From Alisma plantago-aquatica (lineage: Eukaryota > Streptophyta > Magnoliopsida > Alismatales > Alismataceae), in NCBI GenBank assembly GCA_963693085.1, contig OY856409.1, forward strand, positions 520,315,303 to 520,379,302: a stretch of 64,000 bases of DNA. The letters are read 5' to 3'. A program made the translations under genes and the position numbers. This document shows, in pieces, positions 12,981 to 24,642 of the stretch. The notes under the pieces were generated by a model. That model was not told the DNA's origin, searched no databases, and was given only the letters and a program-made list of their open reading frames with translations. Within the stretch, counting starts at the first letter, position 1; each line of letters starts with the position of its first letter.

Positions 12981-13661
12981 GATATCGGCCTGCCTTATTC
13001 TTTGCATTAGGTGTTAGATTAAATAATTGAATGGACAGTAGTATTACTTATGTAACAAACCAAAAAGGGTAGGAGTTTATGTGTATCGATTTTCATGCCT
13101 ATACCCTTCTATCGGGTTAGGGGTTTTCACAAACCAATATCAATTTGTGCATATTGGTTTCATCATCTTAAAGATCAAACTCTTCATCCATTACTACTCT
13201 AGTTCATGGAAAACAACCCCATATATCCATTAGAGATCATGGAACCATCATTCAAACAACAAAAGTCTAAGTAGAAAAGGAATCACCAAGTATTACATGA
13301 TAAAAGGTGAATAACAATAAAGTTGAGTTCAAGTTATATAACCCACCTCAAGATCAACACAAGAGCTTCAAGCTCCAAAGATCCACGTTCCAAAGGTTGA
13401 ATATGACTTATCAAAAGTCCAAGACTCGATCACAACACTTCTATATTAAAAGAAGATATCATAGTAAGGAACTTGGTGAAGAAGGAAGGAAAGGAAAGAA
13501 TCATGATCCAAGAAGCATAGTCTTTCCAAGGTTGAAGATGATCATGGCTTTACCTTGGACAAGTTTTTCGGATTTACCCTTTATCCTTGAGCTCATAGGG
13601 TCATCCACTAAGCAAGATATGGTAAAGGAGTCAAAAGTTTTACTAGGAGGTGAAAATAGAG

Positions 13662-13670
13662 GTATATATA
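13662..13670 (-). promoter_or_regulatory. TATA-like box in LTR copy D
   Basis: The minus strand reads CTATATATACC. It is about 720 bases into the LTR and about 320 bases upstream (in element sense) of a possible splice donor at 13346, which fits a promoter followed by a short leader exon. Confidence 0.45.
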
Positions 13671-14390
13671 GTTGAGGTTTAAGATAGAGAGTATGTATAA
13701 GGTGTCATCACCATGTGCACTTAAGTGACACGTATCCATGCATGGTGGCTTCATGCAACCATAATTATCTTGTCATGCAAAACTCATGTGGATAATCCTT
13801 AGATAAGATATTGGCCATTGGATATCTTGCTTGATAAGATATCATAACCCAATATCACTTTATGTGCAAACCGATGCTACTTCTACAAGGAACATGTAAA
13901 TTGATATGTTTTACCTTCTTGAGGTGCTTATCCCATTATGAACACTTCCAAAGGTTACCAAGACGATATGGGACCACCTCTATGGCTTCCAAACTGATAG
14001 GCACTCCCATTTACACTTCATAATTCGACACAACCTCATCTAGGGTTTAAGACACTCAACACTTCTTTGGTTCTTTCACCACAAAGAGTGTTATCATTCA
14101 ACCAAGACTCAAACAAATCACCCCTTTTTTCTCTCTCCTCTAGATGATGGTAAGAGAGAGAAGGAACACTCTAGAGGTGATAATTTGCACATAAACCCCA
14201 CATTTGAATAAATTGCAATATTTACCAAAGTTATCATATAAGGCACAAATAGTTTGTAAATAAGTTCAAAATTGAGAAATAAACTCTCCTCAAGTTTAAT
14301 TACTTTTCAAAAGACTAAGACAAGGTTTTAAACAACTTACTTAGGCAAAGCTTCTAGGGTTATCCCAAAACCTAGGTCAGGGGTGTTACA

Positions 14391-17300
14391 ATAAATATGT
14401 TGATGAAACACACACATAATAAAGAAACCACCTTTTATATAAAAACTTCCATTAACAATTTTTGTCTATAAAAATATAAAATCTAATACAATAAATTGCA
14501 TTGGGCTACTCCCATGTCCTAAAGATGAAAAACTAGTCAGACATGTAGGACATCTTATCTCTTTAAATAAAAAATATGTGAAGCATATATTTTAAGATAT
14601 AGTAAATAGAAAAAGAGCTACGGAAGGGATTTGGAGAAGATGGAGTCATTCTGCCATCGTTTCCATGGGAAAAATGTGTTAGAAGTTTGTCAGGTAGGGT
14701 TCATTTACTTTTCTCACTCTTTTCACCTATGTCATTGTTCCCCTTTGCTAGAAAATAATGTTACTATTCTAATGCTATGCTTTTCGATTATCCCCCCTCT
14801 TTAGGTTAAAAGATGACTTAGGTGACATTATACTTAATAATAGTGATTGCATTTAACATATTAAATTGTGGTCGTCAACTCTGAGTATGTACCACCGACT
14901 AGAAAAGTTGAGGCTACCAACATTCTATAGTAAAGTTAGTTTCCTATTTGATTTGGAAAATAATATATTTATACTTTGATACCATGTTTGTACCACAGTG
15001 TTGAAGTCGGTGGCATTGACTCCGTTCTAGTAAAAAAGAATTATTTGAAATAAAACAAGTAATGAATTAAACCTGATAATTATTTTAATAATTAGAATAT
15101 ATCAAATAAATGTAAAATACATGAAAATTACATATAAAATTAGAATAATTGATGCACAAGTGATTTCATGCTAATTTAGTGAAATATGTATGAAAAGATA
15201 TTCAATTAAAAGCAATTAAAAAAACAAATTAGGATATGAAATCCCGACAATTTATGTGTGCATCTGATACCTTATTTAATCCCATGCTTCTATGATGATT
15301 AAACCATTCCACTCGTTTAATTATAATCATTTTACTTGAGTGATGTCAAAAAAAAGACTCCAAATACAAAAACTCGCAAACCCTTAAATTGGAGTTAAGG
15401 TCAAGACATATACAAAGATCATGTTGATGAATAAGATAATGTCTCTTTAGATCTTTGATGTAAATCAATTTTAGTAAATGTTTGCCTTGTAATTAAGTTA
15501 ATATTGGTGATTGTATGAATGAAACAAAGTGACACCCTAATGCACTAATGACAATCCTAAGATAGAATGTCTCATTAGCTGGAGATCCTCAAAATGTCTT
15601 CATTTGATGACAAGTCCTACTTTGTACAACACCAAACAATGGTTGAATTTTTGTTTCAAAAACTTAGTTTATGAGGCTTATTGTCCAATTTAGAAACAAG
15701 AATCAAATGAAGTTTCTTCAAACATCCAGTCACTTGACCTAGAATCTTTCTCTAACTATTACAGATCAATTGTGTTTTCCCAGAGGGAATTCAGTCAACC
15801 AATGTACAATGTTTCAAGTGCTCCATCACCTACCATACAAAAATAGGTGAAGACCATCAAGGATCCTTCAAACTCAAAACCACCTTATAGAAAGTCTCAA
15901 AGGAAATCAAGCTTATGAGGAGGTCTAAATGCTAGAGAAGAGGATTATATGGAAGAATGCCACTAAATATAGGAGAAATCAATTTCTTTTAATTCAATAT
16001 TCTACCTCAACTGAAAGGGAAGTCTTCTTCCACCTTTAATTGGTATTATTGTGGATGAAGGGGTCACCAAAAAATGAATTCGACCCATTTCTACAAGGAG
16101 AGTAACAGAAGGAAAGATAAGTATATCAGTAAGAACTATCACAAAGTCACTTGTGAGTCCATGGATACAAGTGAAGGTTCTAGTGGAACTGAAGATGATG
16201 ACTATCATTTTTATCTTATACTAAGATAAATTGAACACTTAAATGAGGTAGCTCTCTTTATATAGATACCTTGATTGAAATACTAAATGTATATTACATT
16301 GCACCAGAGTATTAATTTTTTTAAAAGCTCAATAAAATTGTTGAATCTCTCTATGACGATAATAATGTTTTTAAGAGTATTGATGATGATTTCAAGCTAT
16401 AATTTCAAGGAGTAGAAGTTTAGAATAGTGTTTATTTGTCCAATGTTCATGACATTAAAAATGATTAAGATCGCTTACTTTCAAAGATGAATTTTGTTGA
16501 ATCTCAACCTATAAATTCAAGTTGAGGTAAATATTTTTTTAGTCATTGTGGATACATTTTCTTATATGATTAAGTCCACTCACTTGGAGAAGAAACTTTA
16601 TCCATGCCAGATATGATATTGCTAAATTGTAAGTGCTTTTAAGAGCTTCTTTCAAACTTTTTTAACTGGTAAAAGTTCCCTCATTAACATCCTACACCTT
16701 TCTACCAAACAATTAGGTAAAATTTTCATTGGACATGCTATGGAAACAAAAATAATAACTCTCTTCATATCAACCTTGGAGCGTCTTATAAATACCAATC
16801 AAGAACATGACATACATTTTGTATAAATAATGTTCATTTTTTATATTTACCTTTTAGGAAATCACCCAAGAACAACATCATTTTTGTGACTAAGATAAAC
16901 CTCTGGATCTAATGACTTGATTTAGTGACATTTCACCTTTCTTCTTGTATGAAATTTGTAAAATTAGGGACAAAAGATATAAAAACATATGACTTCCTAA
17001 TCCATATATATATAATAAATGGAAAGGGATGTACAATTTTGGATACAAATAGTATGAAGGTCATCTCACTATATCTGTTGATATTGAGAAAAATCTTTTT
17101 TAGAATCTTTACTTGATATATCTAGATTATTCTCTAGTGAGGTTCACTACAATAATTCATGATTATATCTAAGATTTCTATCGATAACCTAAATTCTACA
17201 TTGACTGAACTAGGTTTCAAACCTATTTCTCATTTAGATAGTGAGCCCCATCAATGGAAGTTTTCATAATAACTTTACCCAACATCATGACACTACATAG

Positions 17301-17411
17301 CTTTATGTTCATTGACTTAAGAACCCAATATTTTTTAGTCATATAGACATGCTAGCTTTCTAGGGAGGTTCATTAAATAACATTCCTTCCTAAATATTCA
17401 TCCCACAAAGA
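14391..17411. other. Unassigned sequence between two LTR elements
   Basis: This is AT-rich, with no frame of convincing length and no match to the neighbouring LTRs. A decayed coding look is confined to about 15600-16230 (see the zinc-knuckle-like remnant). The open frame at 16002-16208 on the minus strand is the shadow of that remnant. Confidence 0.5.
16011..16231 (+). pseudogene. Possible Gag-like fragment with decayed zinc knuckle
   Basis: One plus-strand frame reads LKGKSSSTFN, then W-Y-Y-C-G-stop-R-G-H-Q-K-M-N-S, then THFYKESNRRKDKYISK and an acidic tail with SSGTEDDDYHFYL. If W and S were once Cys (one base each, TGY to TGG and TGC-type to TCG), this is a CX2CX4HX4C knuckle. It could belong to a retrotransposon Gag or an endogenous pararetrovirus-type coat region. 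Upstream and downstream frames are too broken to decide, and no RT is visible nearby. Confidence 0.3.
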
Positions 17412-17939
17412 TGTTAAGATTTGAGCATAGATTATACTTAATTTCCCTCTAATCATTCTTTATGATCATAATTGTTCTTTAATAAATTTTGGGATCAATT
17501 GACTACCAAATCCTTATTTTCTCTTTGATTGCCCTAATTTCAAGTTTCCTGGCAAGTTGTGGACTTAATTGTAGAGTAACAATTATATAAGGATCTAACT
17601 GAAAATTGTATGAAATATCTCTAAACTTGTGTTTTCCTTCATATTCTTACTTGATTAAGACTTTAAACAATTGGCTAACAACTCACTCTAATTTTACTTC
17701 AATTGCACACTATTTGTCTAGACTTTTTATTTCATGAACATGTGTGGAATAATGAGCACTTTCACCATAATTTTGGACAAAAAATGCAATTTGTGCTAAA
17801 GTTCATCTAACTAAATGTTAATCTTCATAATATTGCCCATTTTGTAATCTTGGTATGTTTATGAACTTAATTGGATTATGATGTTTATCCCTTTCTCTCT
17901 TTCCCTATCCTAGTGTAGTGGTAGTTGTGGCTGAGTGTT

Positions 17940-18270
17940 GGCCAATGGAATCCTAGGTTGAAAACCAATGATAGTCGTGAGTCTCTCAACCAATTAGAAT
18001 ATTTGATTCTCAAGCTATATAAGTCCTAGGCAGCAATCAATGAAAAGGCATGCTTGCCAACAGATGAGGCTTCTGAGGTGTTAACCAATGAGCATGCTAT
18101 CCCGGAGAGTGTCAATAGATGGAATCTAAGGTCAATTGATGTGTTAGATCATGAGTATCATGTATACATAAATGATAGTGATGTCTAGGTATATGTGAAT
18201 GATAGGATGGTCAATGGGAAGTGTTTTTTGACCAATGAAAGCCCTACACTGACCAATGAAAATTCGAGAC
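17940..18270 (+). promoter_or_regulatory. Cluster of CCAAT boxes upstream of the LTR TATA box
   Basis: The units include TTGGCCAATGG, AAAACCAATGA, TCAACCAATTAG, TTAACCAATGAGC and two TGACCAATGAAA. The last lies about 50 bases before the TATA-like site. The 3' LTR has the equivalent cluster at about 24236-24585. The shared form (A/G)ACCAATG(A/G)(A/G) suggests one amplified unit, so enhancer function is an inference. Confidence 0.5.
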
Positions 18271-18471
18271 ACTAGTTATGGGTTGTTTTGACATTTTCAC
18301 CCATTTTAACTCATATATATCCAATAAAATTGACTTAGAGTCTAATTTGACAACCATGTTCTTCTAGAAAACATGGAGGAGGCCATGGTGGTCGATGGGA
18401 GCTCCAAGGATTTGATGGCCATGGATGAAATCTTGCATGTTGATGCATGTGGATGCATGTTGTTGATCAAG

Positions 18472-18705
18472 CTTCTTTTGCTCGAGACCCAAGGAGTCCT
18501 TGGTGATACCCTAATAAGTTAAGATCCAACTTATGATCCCTCTTTTTTATTTTTATTTTCCTTGCATTATCTTCTTCTTTTGCTCGAGACCCAAGGAGTC
18601 CTTGGTGAAACCCTAATAAGTTAAGATCCAACTTATGATCCCTCTTTTTTATTTTTTTTTCCTTGCATTATCTTCTTCTTTTGCTCGAGACCCACAAAGT
18701 CCTTG
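18472..18705 (+). repeat. Tandem triplication, period 101-102 bp
   Basis: Copies begin with CTTCTTTTGCTCGAGACCC at 18472, 18574 and 18675, and the third is cut short after about 30 bases. The first two full copies are nearly identical. The 3' LTR of the same element has a single, diverged version here (about 24790-24910), so the amplification happened after insertion. Confidence 0.9.
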
Positions 18706-21700
18706 GTGAAACCTACCCCATATATCTAATGAACCTTCCTTTTACCTCTCTTTGTCCTAGGGGACGTTAGATCTTGCTTGAAGATTTATTTTTTATAAAT
18801 CTAGAGAATTGATATAGGATCATGGAGGAATTTAGTGAATCTATTATGTGAACCTCATGGTCATCATGCTTGGAGGCGAGTGATATGACTTCTGTTAGCC
18901 AATTTTACCTACATGTGCATGCGAGTCCCTAAACTTGCTCAAAACTTGATTAATATGCTTAAAAGTTGAATTTATAGGACTATTTTGCTGCCATATGATG
19001 TGATTTAGGATTTTTCTGGATTTCCTTAACCTTCTAGCAATGATTCTAGATTATAATAGCCTGATCTTTAAAATATATATGGATTGGAATTTTAAAATGT
19101 GTATGTTGGTGTTCTAAAATGTACTAATCTTGCCCTATAAATCCCTTTTATGCTAAAAGATGATTTTTTGTGAATTTGTATAGGAAAAATCAAAATACTA
19201 AACTTAAATTTCTTAATTGTCTTACAAAAATAATGTATGATGTGATCTCGTGATAACTTAACCATGCATGGTCAAATTTTGAAATATATGTTAAAAGCTA
19301 CTAAAAATGGCATATTGATGGTGTTTTGGCACCATATGATGGGGGAATAGACATACATGTTATTTGACTGATTGAGAGTTGATAAAAATAATAACTTTTA
19401 GGCTTCCCATTAACTATCATTATGTTGTAGTTTCATTTGAATTAGATGTATTATACCAAAGTAGCTCATTTATGCATAAAGGTGGTCTTTTTAAGTGCAT
19501 TATTGTAAGTGATATAATTTCCATATTCTTTTAAGTTTGATGCTAAAATTTCATATGGTGGTATGTTATTATGATATGAAGTGGGATCTGTAATTTCATG
19601 GGGTTATGATAATTATACAATATCTTAGCCTTGATGTGGCCATATATGGTGAAATTAGCCTTTTTATGGCTAGCATTGGTGGTTTGTTCCCTAATGAGTG
19701 ATTTGCATTATAATATGAATCATACTATATCTTTTAAAGTTGTAGACTTTAAATTGAGTCATTAATGAAGCTAAAATAATTGTAAATCAAGAAGTATAAT
19801 TATATTGAAGTGAATGATATACATCATAAGGGTAACTAACAAAGTGAATAAGAAGTAACTTGGGGGTTTCGTAATCTGATATGAGCTTTAATAAAGGATA
19901 GTAGACTTTATTTTAAATAATTTTAATGGGTTAAGGTGCATACTCATATATTGAATATGTCTTCCATCTCTCTTTTTCCCTATAATCATTAAAGATTGAA
20001 TAAGAGAGTGACAAAATGTGACCTTAAAAGATGTTTCTTGGATATAGGATATACTTTTATGATTGGTGCCTTGAGGTTTATACCTTGAGTGCAATGTATG
20101 GGTATCATCACTGGGATGATTCCATGGATCAATGGTTAAATTTAATCTGTATTTAAATGTGGATAAGATATAAGATGATGAATAAGATGATGAACCATCT
20201 TAAGGTGGGAGAACTATTTGATCTTATGTGTATGATATTCTTGTCATTGAATGATGTTACATACCTTATTATAATAAAGTAAGTCCAAAAAGATAAATGT
20301 ATAACTACATGTAGTTAGATATACTTAATAATATGACATGATCATTCCTCATGATGATTTTTACATGAAAATAGTGATGGTTAACATTGTTATTTAATCA
20401 GATTTGTGGTAAATGGGATGTTTTACTTGTGGGACAATGGACTATCTTTTGTATCTTTATATGCTTCTGGTAAATGAAACATTGTAAGGACAAATATCCT
20501 ATGTTGATCCCACATTTAAGATTGATGTGTCCTGACTTGATGTTTTGGGCCTTGTTGTGGAGGATATTGGTAAGTTGGGCCTTGTTGTGCCCTGGTTTGA
20601 TGAGTTGGACCTTGGTATGGCCAAATTTTCTTTCTTATACCTTAATTTGGGTTGTCTTATATTTGAATATATTCTACACATGATGGAGTTTGTTAGACTT
20701 GAATAATATTTCAATTAATTGTATCTTATTAGTATGTAACTTTATAGATGCAGTTGAAAATAGGTAATTGGTCTAATTAATCAAGTGTAACCTTAATAAT
20801 ATAGTGCCATGAGTCCATAGGTCTATTTCCTTGGGTCGGTCACAAAATTTGAAATGAGATAGTGTTGTAGTAATATGAGAATTGTGAGAATATACTAGGA
20901 GTCCTATATGAGTGAATATGCAGGGACACTTGGGATCAGTATACCCTTAAGTATATAAATCTTATAGGGACTCAGTTGTGACATTTTTCCAATGATGCGT
21001 GATGGAGAGAATCTGCATTCGTGTCTCAATATTGTTGGGTTTTATACCATATTTGATTGGATCCATAACCTACGTACCTAGATGGACTTGTGTTGTATGT
21101 GGACCAGCCTTTGAGAAATCCACAATTGATCAAGCCTTTCTGCACTTTACCGTTGTTTAACCTCACTGTGATCCAAGGTGTGTGGAAATATCTAATGTAG
21201 TCCATTAATCATTAGATCTTATATTGGGATCCTCTGGGCTTCACATTCACTAGCTAGTAGTTTGAGTGTTATACCTCAAACTATTGAAGGCTAAATAAAA
21301 CAAGTAACTCAGTTGTGTAGCATATCTATTTATGTTTTTATTAGCATATCTCATTATATGTGTTTCTACCTTCTCTTCTTCTTGCAAGTACTATGTGATT
21401 CATAAATAGTACATGTTTCTATGCACCATATGCTAATATAGTCTTATTACATGTTACATATACACTCCAGTGTAGAGAATAAGTACTTCAATAATATATG
21501 TATGTAAATATATTTCACATTTTGATTAATACCTTTTAAATTATATGAGCATAATATGTCGCTAAGAAATAAATATGCTAGATTTTTCTATATCATATCT
21601 ATAGGACATGGGTTTGACCCTCATAGTTCTACACATTTTTTAAGTATTTTGGAGTAGTAGAAAGGACATATTGATCAGGATGTAATAAGAAATTTTATAG

Positions 21701-21907
21701 TTTACTGAACAATGTCCATGTACTCTCACTTTCCTGATAGAGGGGTGGGTAGCTTATGACATACATGATAGGATATTTCACCTAGTGTTTCCTTACAATT
21801 ACTTGTTGTAACACAATTTATATATATTTTTATTATTTCATCTTGATGGATTTCAATCATCTTGTAATCCTATTTGATGAAATTAATAAAATGGATCCTC
21901 ACAAGTT

Positions 21908-21919
21908 TGGTATTAAAGC
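21908..21919 (+). other. Degenerate primer binding site of the LARD
   Basis: The sequence TGGTATTAAAGC matches TGGTATCAGAGC (tRNA-Met) at 10 of 12 bases, both changes being transitions (C to T and G to A). It lies directly after the 5' LTR. Confidence 0.75.
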
Positions 21920-23650
21920 ATATGTTTGATGAGTCTATAGTGAATATATGAATTAGGATTAAAATGATTATTAAGTAATGAACATGACATGAGCATGGTG
22001 TTTACTACTTGAACTCATTATTCGGATGACCTAGTTATGTATCAAAGCGTTGAGGGAAGAATCAATATGGAACTCTCTTGATGTTTCCTTCTGGGTATCC
22101 TGACCAAGTATTCAGTTGGAAACAACCCAAAGATTATACTAAATTTAAATTATGATGAAAAGAATAAGATAAAGTTGACAAGAGATATGGGATCTAGATT
22201 AAACCCGGATATGTTGGACATGAACTTTACACAAAACTAGTTAAATAAGTGATGTAAATTACTAATTTAGTCACTTGAGAAAGATAAAGGTCATGCTTTA
22301 ACTACTAAGAACTCAAGAGTTTGATGATGAAAGGAAAATATATGACAATATGATAATGTGAAAAGAAGTTCTCAAAACTTGAAAAGACACCTTGTATGGA
22401 TATAAATCTAGTGCTTGAAGCTAAGATTTTAGATAATGATGAACTTAAGAAGAGATGACTCCATGTATGAAGCATGAACTATGTGCAACAGTAAGAGGAA
22501 ATCCTAAAGTTGTGTATATAATATACATGTATACAAGGAAGTTCATGGAGAATATATGTTATGAGAAGGATTTAAGGTTAAAATCCATATAAGAAGTAGA
22601 GAACTTAGATAATGAGTATGGTTTTAGATGATAGAGATGTATAATTCTAGAAGAGAAGAGTGGATCTAGAGTTAATCTATGAGAAACATGTGTACAATGA
22701 AAAAATTGAAGTAAATATTCATGATACAAAAAAGAGGTTAGAGATATTACTTAGGAAATGATATCTTATGGATATAATAATGTGATTAATGTGAGGAATA
22801 GAAGTAAATATGAAGCAAGATGAGGAGGCAAAAACCCAAATATGATATAGAACTAGATTCATGTCAAGGATGTATGGTGATAATCAAGATGAAATTTAAG
22901 TTTGGATGACATATTGAGGGGAAATTATATAAAATAATGAAATCAATAAGTTGATACCATGAAGAAAAAATAACAAGTTATTCCATGATGATTGGATAAG
23001 ATCTTACCCCAATCTCTTTGTATGATTAGAGGATGACAAATGTATGAATTGGATGTTCTAGGATGGAAATAACATGTTTTAATCATAAAACAAAGCTGAG
23101 ATGAAAATGATTAAGAGGAAAGTAATAGTACAGGGAACACAACCATGTGATCATGAGTTTGATGTGGATATATAACTAGCCAAAGGATGTTACCTAGAAG
23201 AAAAGAATGTATTTGTGCACATAAGTTTCCATCGATTGAGTTGGTTTTAGGAACACATGAACTAATTTCCTTAATATAAGAGAACTTATACAAAAATATC
23301 TGAAAAGAATATAAATGACCTAAGAATGAATGTTAAAAATGATTAATCTATCCTTAGCAGGTACACAACAACTATATGATAAGGAAAGAGCCATAATAAT
23401 GATTCAGGGATAACAATCAAGAACAACGGAGTATGAAAACAATAGCAATTCCTAAGCAGATGCCAAGGAACCTGGATATGTAGATGAGTGATGCATAATG
23501 AGTGGAAACTTAAAATAAATATAAAGAATTTACCCTAGCAATTTATAAGAAATTCAAGATGGGTGAGAATTAATTATGATGAGTTAGCATAAGACATTCC
23601 TAACAATATTTACATGTTTCTTGTTGTGGATCTCTATTCTAACCTTAGGA
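21920..23650 (+). other. Non-coding internal region of the LARD
   Basis: It is unusually purine-rich on the plus strand (many GATGA, AAGA and GGAT words). I can assign no protein to it, and stops are dense in all frames. It may be the degraded remains of gag-pol coding sequence, whose sense strand is often purine-rich, or a neutral spacer. Confidence 0.5.
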
Positions 23651-23682
23651 TTTTGAGTGCAAGATCCTTTTAAGGGGTTTTT
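23651..23682 (+). other. Pol-tail and polypurine tract remnant
   Basis: TTTTGAGTGCAAGATCCTTT followed by TAAGGGG resembles the TTCGAGGACGAAATTTCTTT-TAAGGGGGG end typical of plant chromovirus polyproteins, which doubles as the plus-strand primer. The 3' LTR starts six bases later at 23688. Confidence 0.65.
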
Positions 23683-24634
23683 GGCTATGAGACTGTGAAT
23701 CTAGATTAACCTCAATTTTTCCCTAATCTTGATTTATTATAATAATTTTCATCTTGATTAAGTTTAGAGATAGATTTATTAAGATAACTAAATTTGGCTC
23801 AATTTCCACTTTAATTTCCCTAATTTCAAGTTTCCTTGCAAGTTGTGGGTTCAATTGTAAATTAAACTATTACACAGGGACCTAATTGAAAACTATGTGA
23901 GATATGTATAAACTTGTGTTTCCATTGATATTCATACTTGGTTAAGCCTTGAAAATAAATGGATAAAAGATCACTTTAATCTAACTTCAACCACACACCA
24001 TGTGCCTTGAATTTATGTTTCATGAACTTTTATGGACTAATGAGAAATTTCACCTAATTGATTATACATGAGTATTTGTGTAAAAATATATAAATATGTA
24101 TTCATGGTTTTTTTCCATTTGTTTTATCTTTGGATGATTTTTATGTTAGTTAGATTAAGGTTCTTATCCCTTGCTTTCTAATCCTAGCCTAGTATGGTGG
24201 TAGTGGTGGCTGAGTATTGGATAATGGACCTCATCAACCAATGGATATTCTGGGTTGAAACCCTAATGAGAGTCATGAGTCACTCAACCTATTAGAATCC
24301 TATAAATCTCAAAAAATAAAAGTTTGAGGTTGACAATCGATGAGAAGGCAAACTTGACAACTGATGAGGCTTCTAAGTTTGTAACCAATGAGATTGATGG
24401 TTGATGAGAGTGCCAACCAATGGACATTCTGGTCAATTAAGTGCTATATAGATGAGAATGGAAGTTCGATATAGATTAGAAAATGTGTAAATAAATGATA
24501 ATAGCTACCACGTTAATGAGAATGATAAGATGTTTGATGGGAAGGCATCTTTGACCAATAAAAGTTCTATGTTGACCAATGGGAATTCTAGACACTAGTT
24601 ATGGGTTGTTTCAATATTTTCACCCATTCTAGTC

Positions 24635-24642
24635 TATAAATA
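24635..24642 (+). promoter_or_regulatory. TATA box in the 3' LTR
   Basis: TATAAATA lies about 60 bases after the last CCAAT motif and about 200 bases before a donor-like site. The 5' LTR has a weaker match at the aligned position. It is probably the LTR promoter. Confidence 0.55.

Larger units (their letters stand above)
2895..14390 (-). mobile_element. Degenerate Ty3/gypsy retrotransposon lacking integrase
   Basis: Order on the minus strand: LTR (14390 to 10042), tRNA-Met primer binding site (10036 to 10025), gag, aspartic protease, reverse transcriptase, RNase H (ending near 6837), then an LTR (about 6742 to 2895). Only about 90 bases separate the RNase H remnant from the downstream LTR, so integrase and any chromodomain are deleted. 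All coding blocks are broken by stops and frameshifts. The flanking pentamers ATTAA (2890-2894) and ATAAA (14391-14395) differ at one base and could be an eroded target duplication, but the 2895 edge is uncertain by about 10 bases. The two LTRs are strongly diverged, so this may be a composite. Confidence 0.7.
10042..14390 (-). repeat. LTR copy D (upstream LTR of the 2895-14390 element), about 4.35 kb
   Basis: In plus orientation it begins TGTGACGAC next to the primer binding site and ends GTCAGGGGTGTTACA, giving TG...CA ends. It carries a TATA-like box on the minus strand (GTATATATA, 13662-13670), a donor-like site (TTGAG|GTGGGT, GT at 13346-13345), the TATCGGCC array (12094-12980) and many TTAGGGTTT motifs (for example about 11780-11820). 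The 122-residue plus-strand open frame at 13307-13675 runs antisense to the LTR and has no recognisable domain. Confidence 0.75.
17412..21905 (+). repeat. 5' LTR of the plus-strand LARD, about 4.5 kb
   Basis: It starts near TGTTAAGATTTGAGC (aligned with TGAGACTGTGAATC at 23688) and ends at ATCCTCACA-like sequence just before the primer binding site. It holds six or so CCAAT motifs at about 17940-18265, a TATA-like CATATATATCC at about 18313-18323, and a 101-bp triplication at 18472. Open frames inside (for example 20474-20683) have no recognisable domain and are not preserved in the 3' LTR. Confidence 0.7.

Noticed and set aside
22038..22050. Second primer-binding-like GTATCAAAGCG in the plus-strand LARD
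   Set aside because: It is over 100 bases from the LTR end; the site at 21908 is adjacent and matches better.
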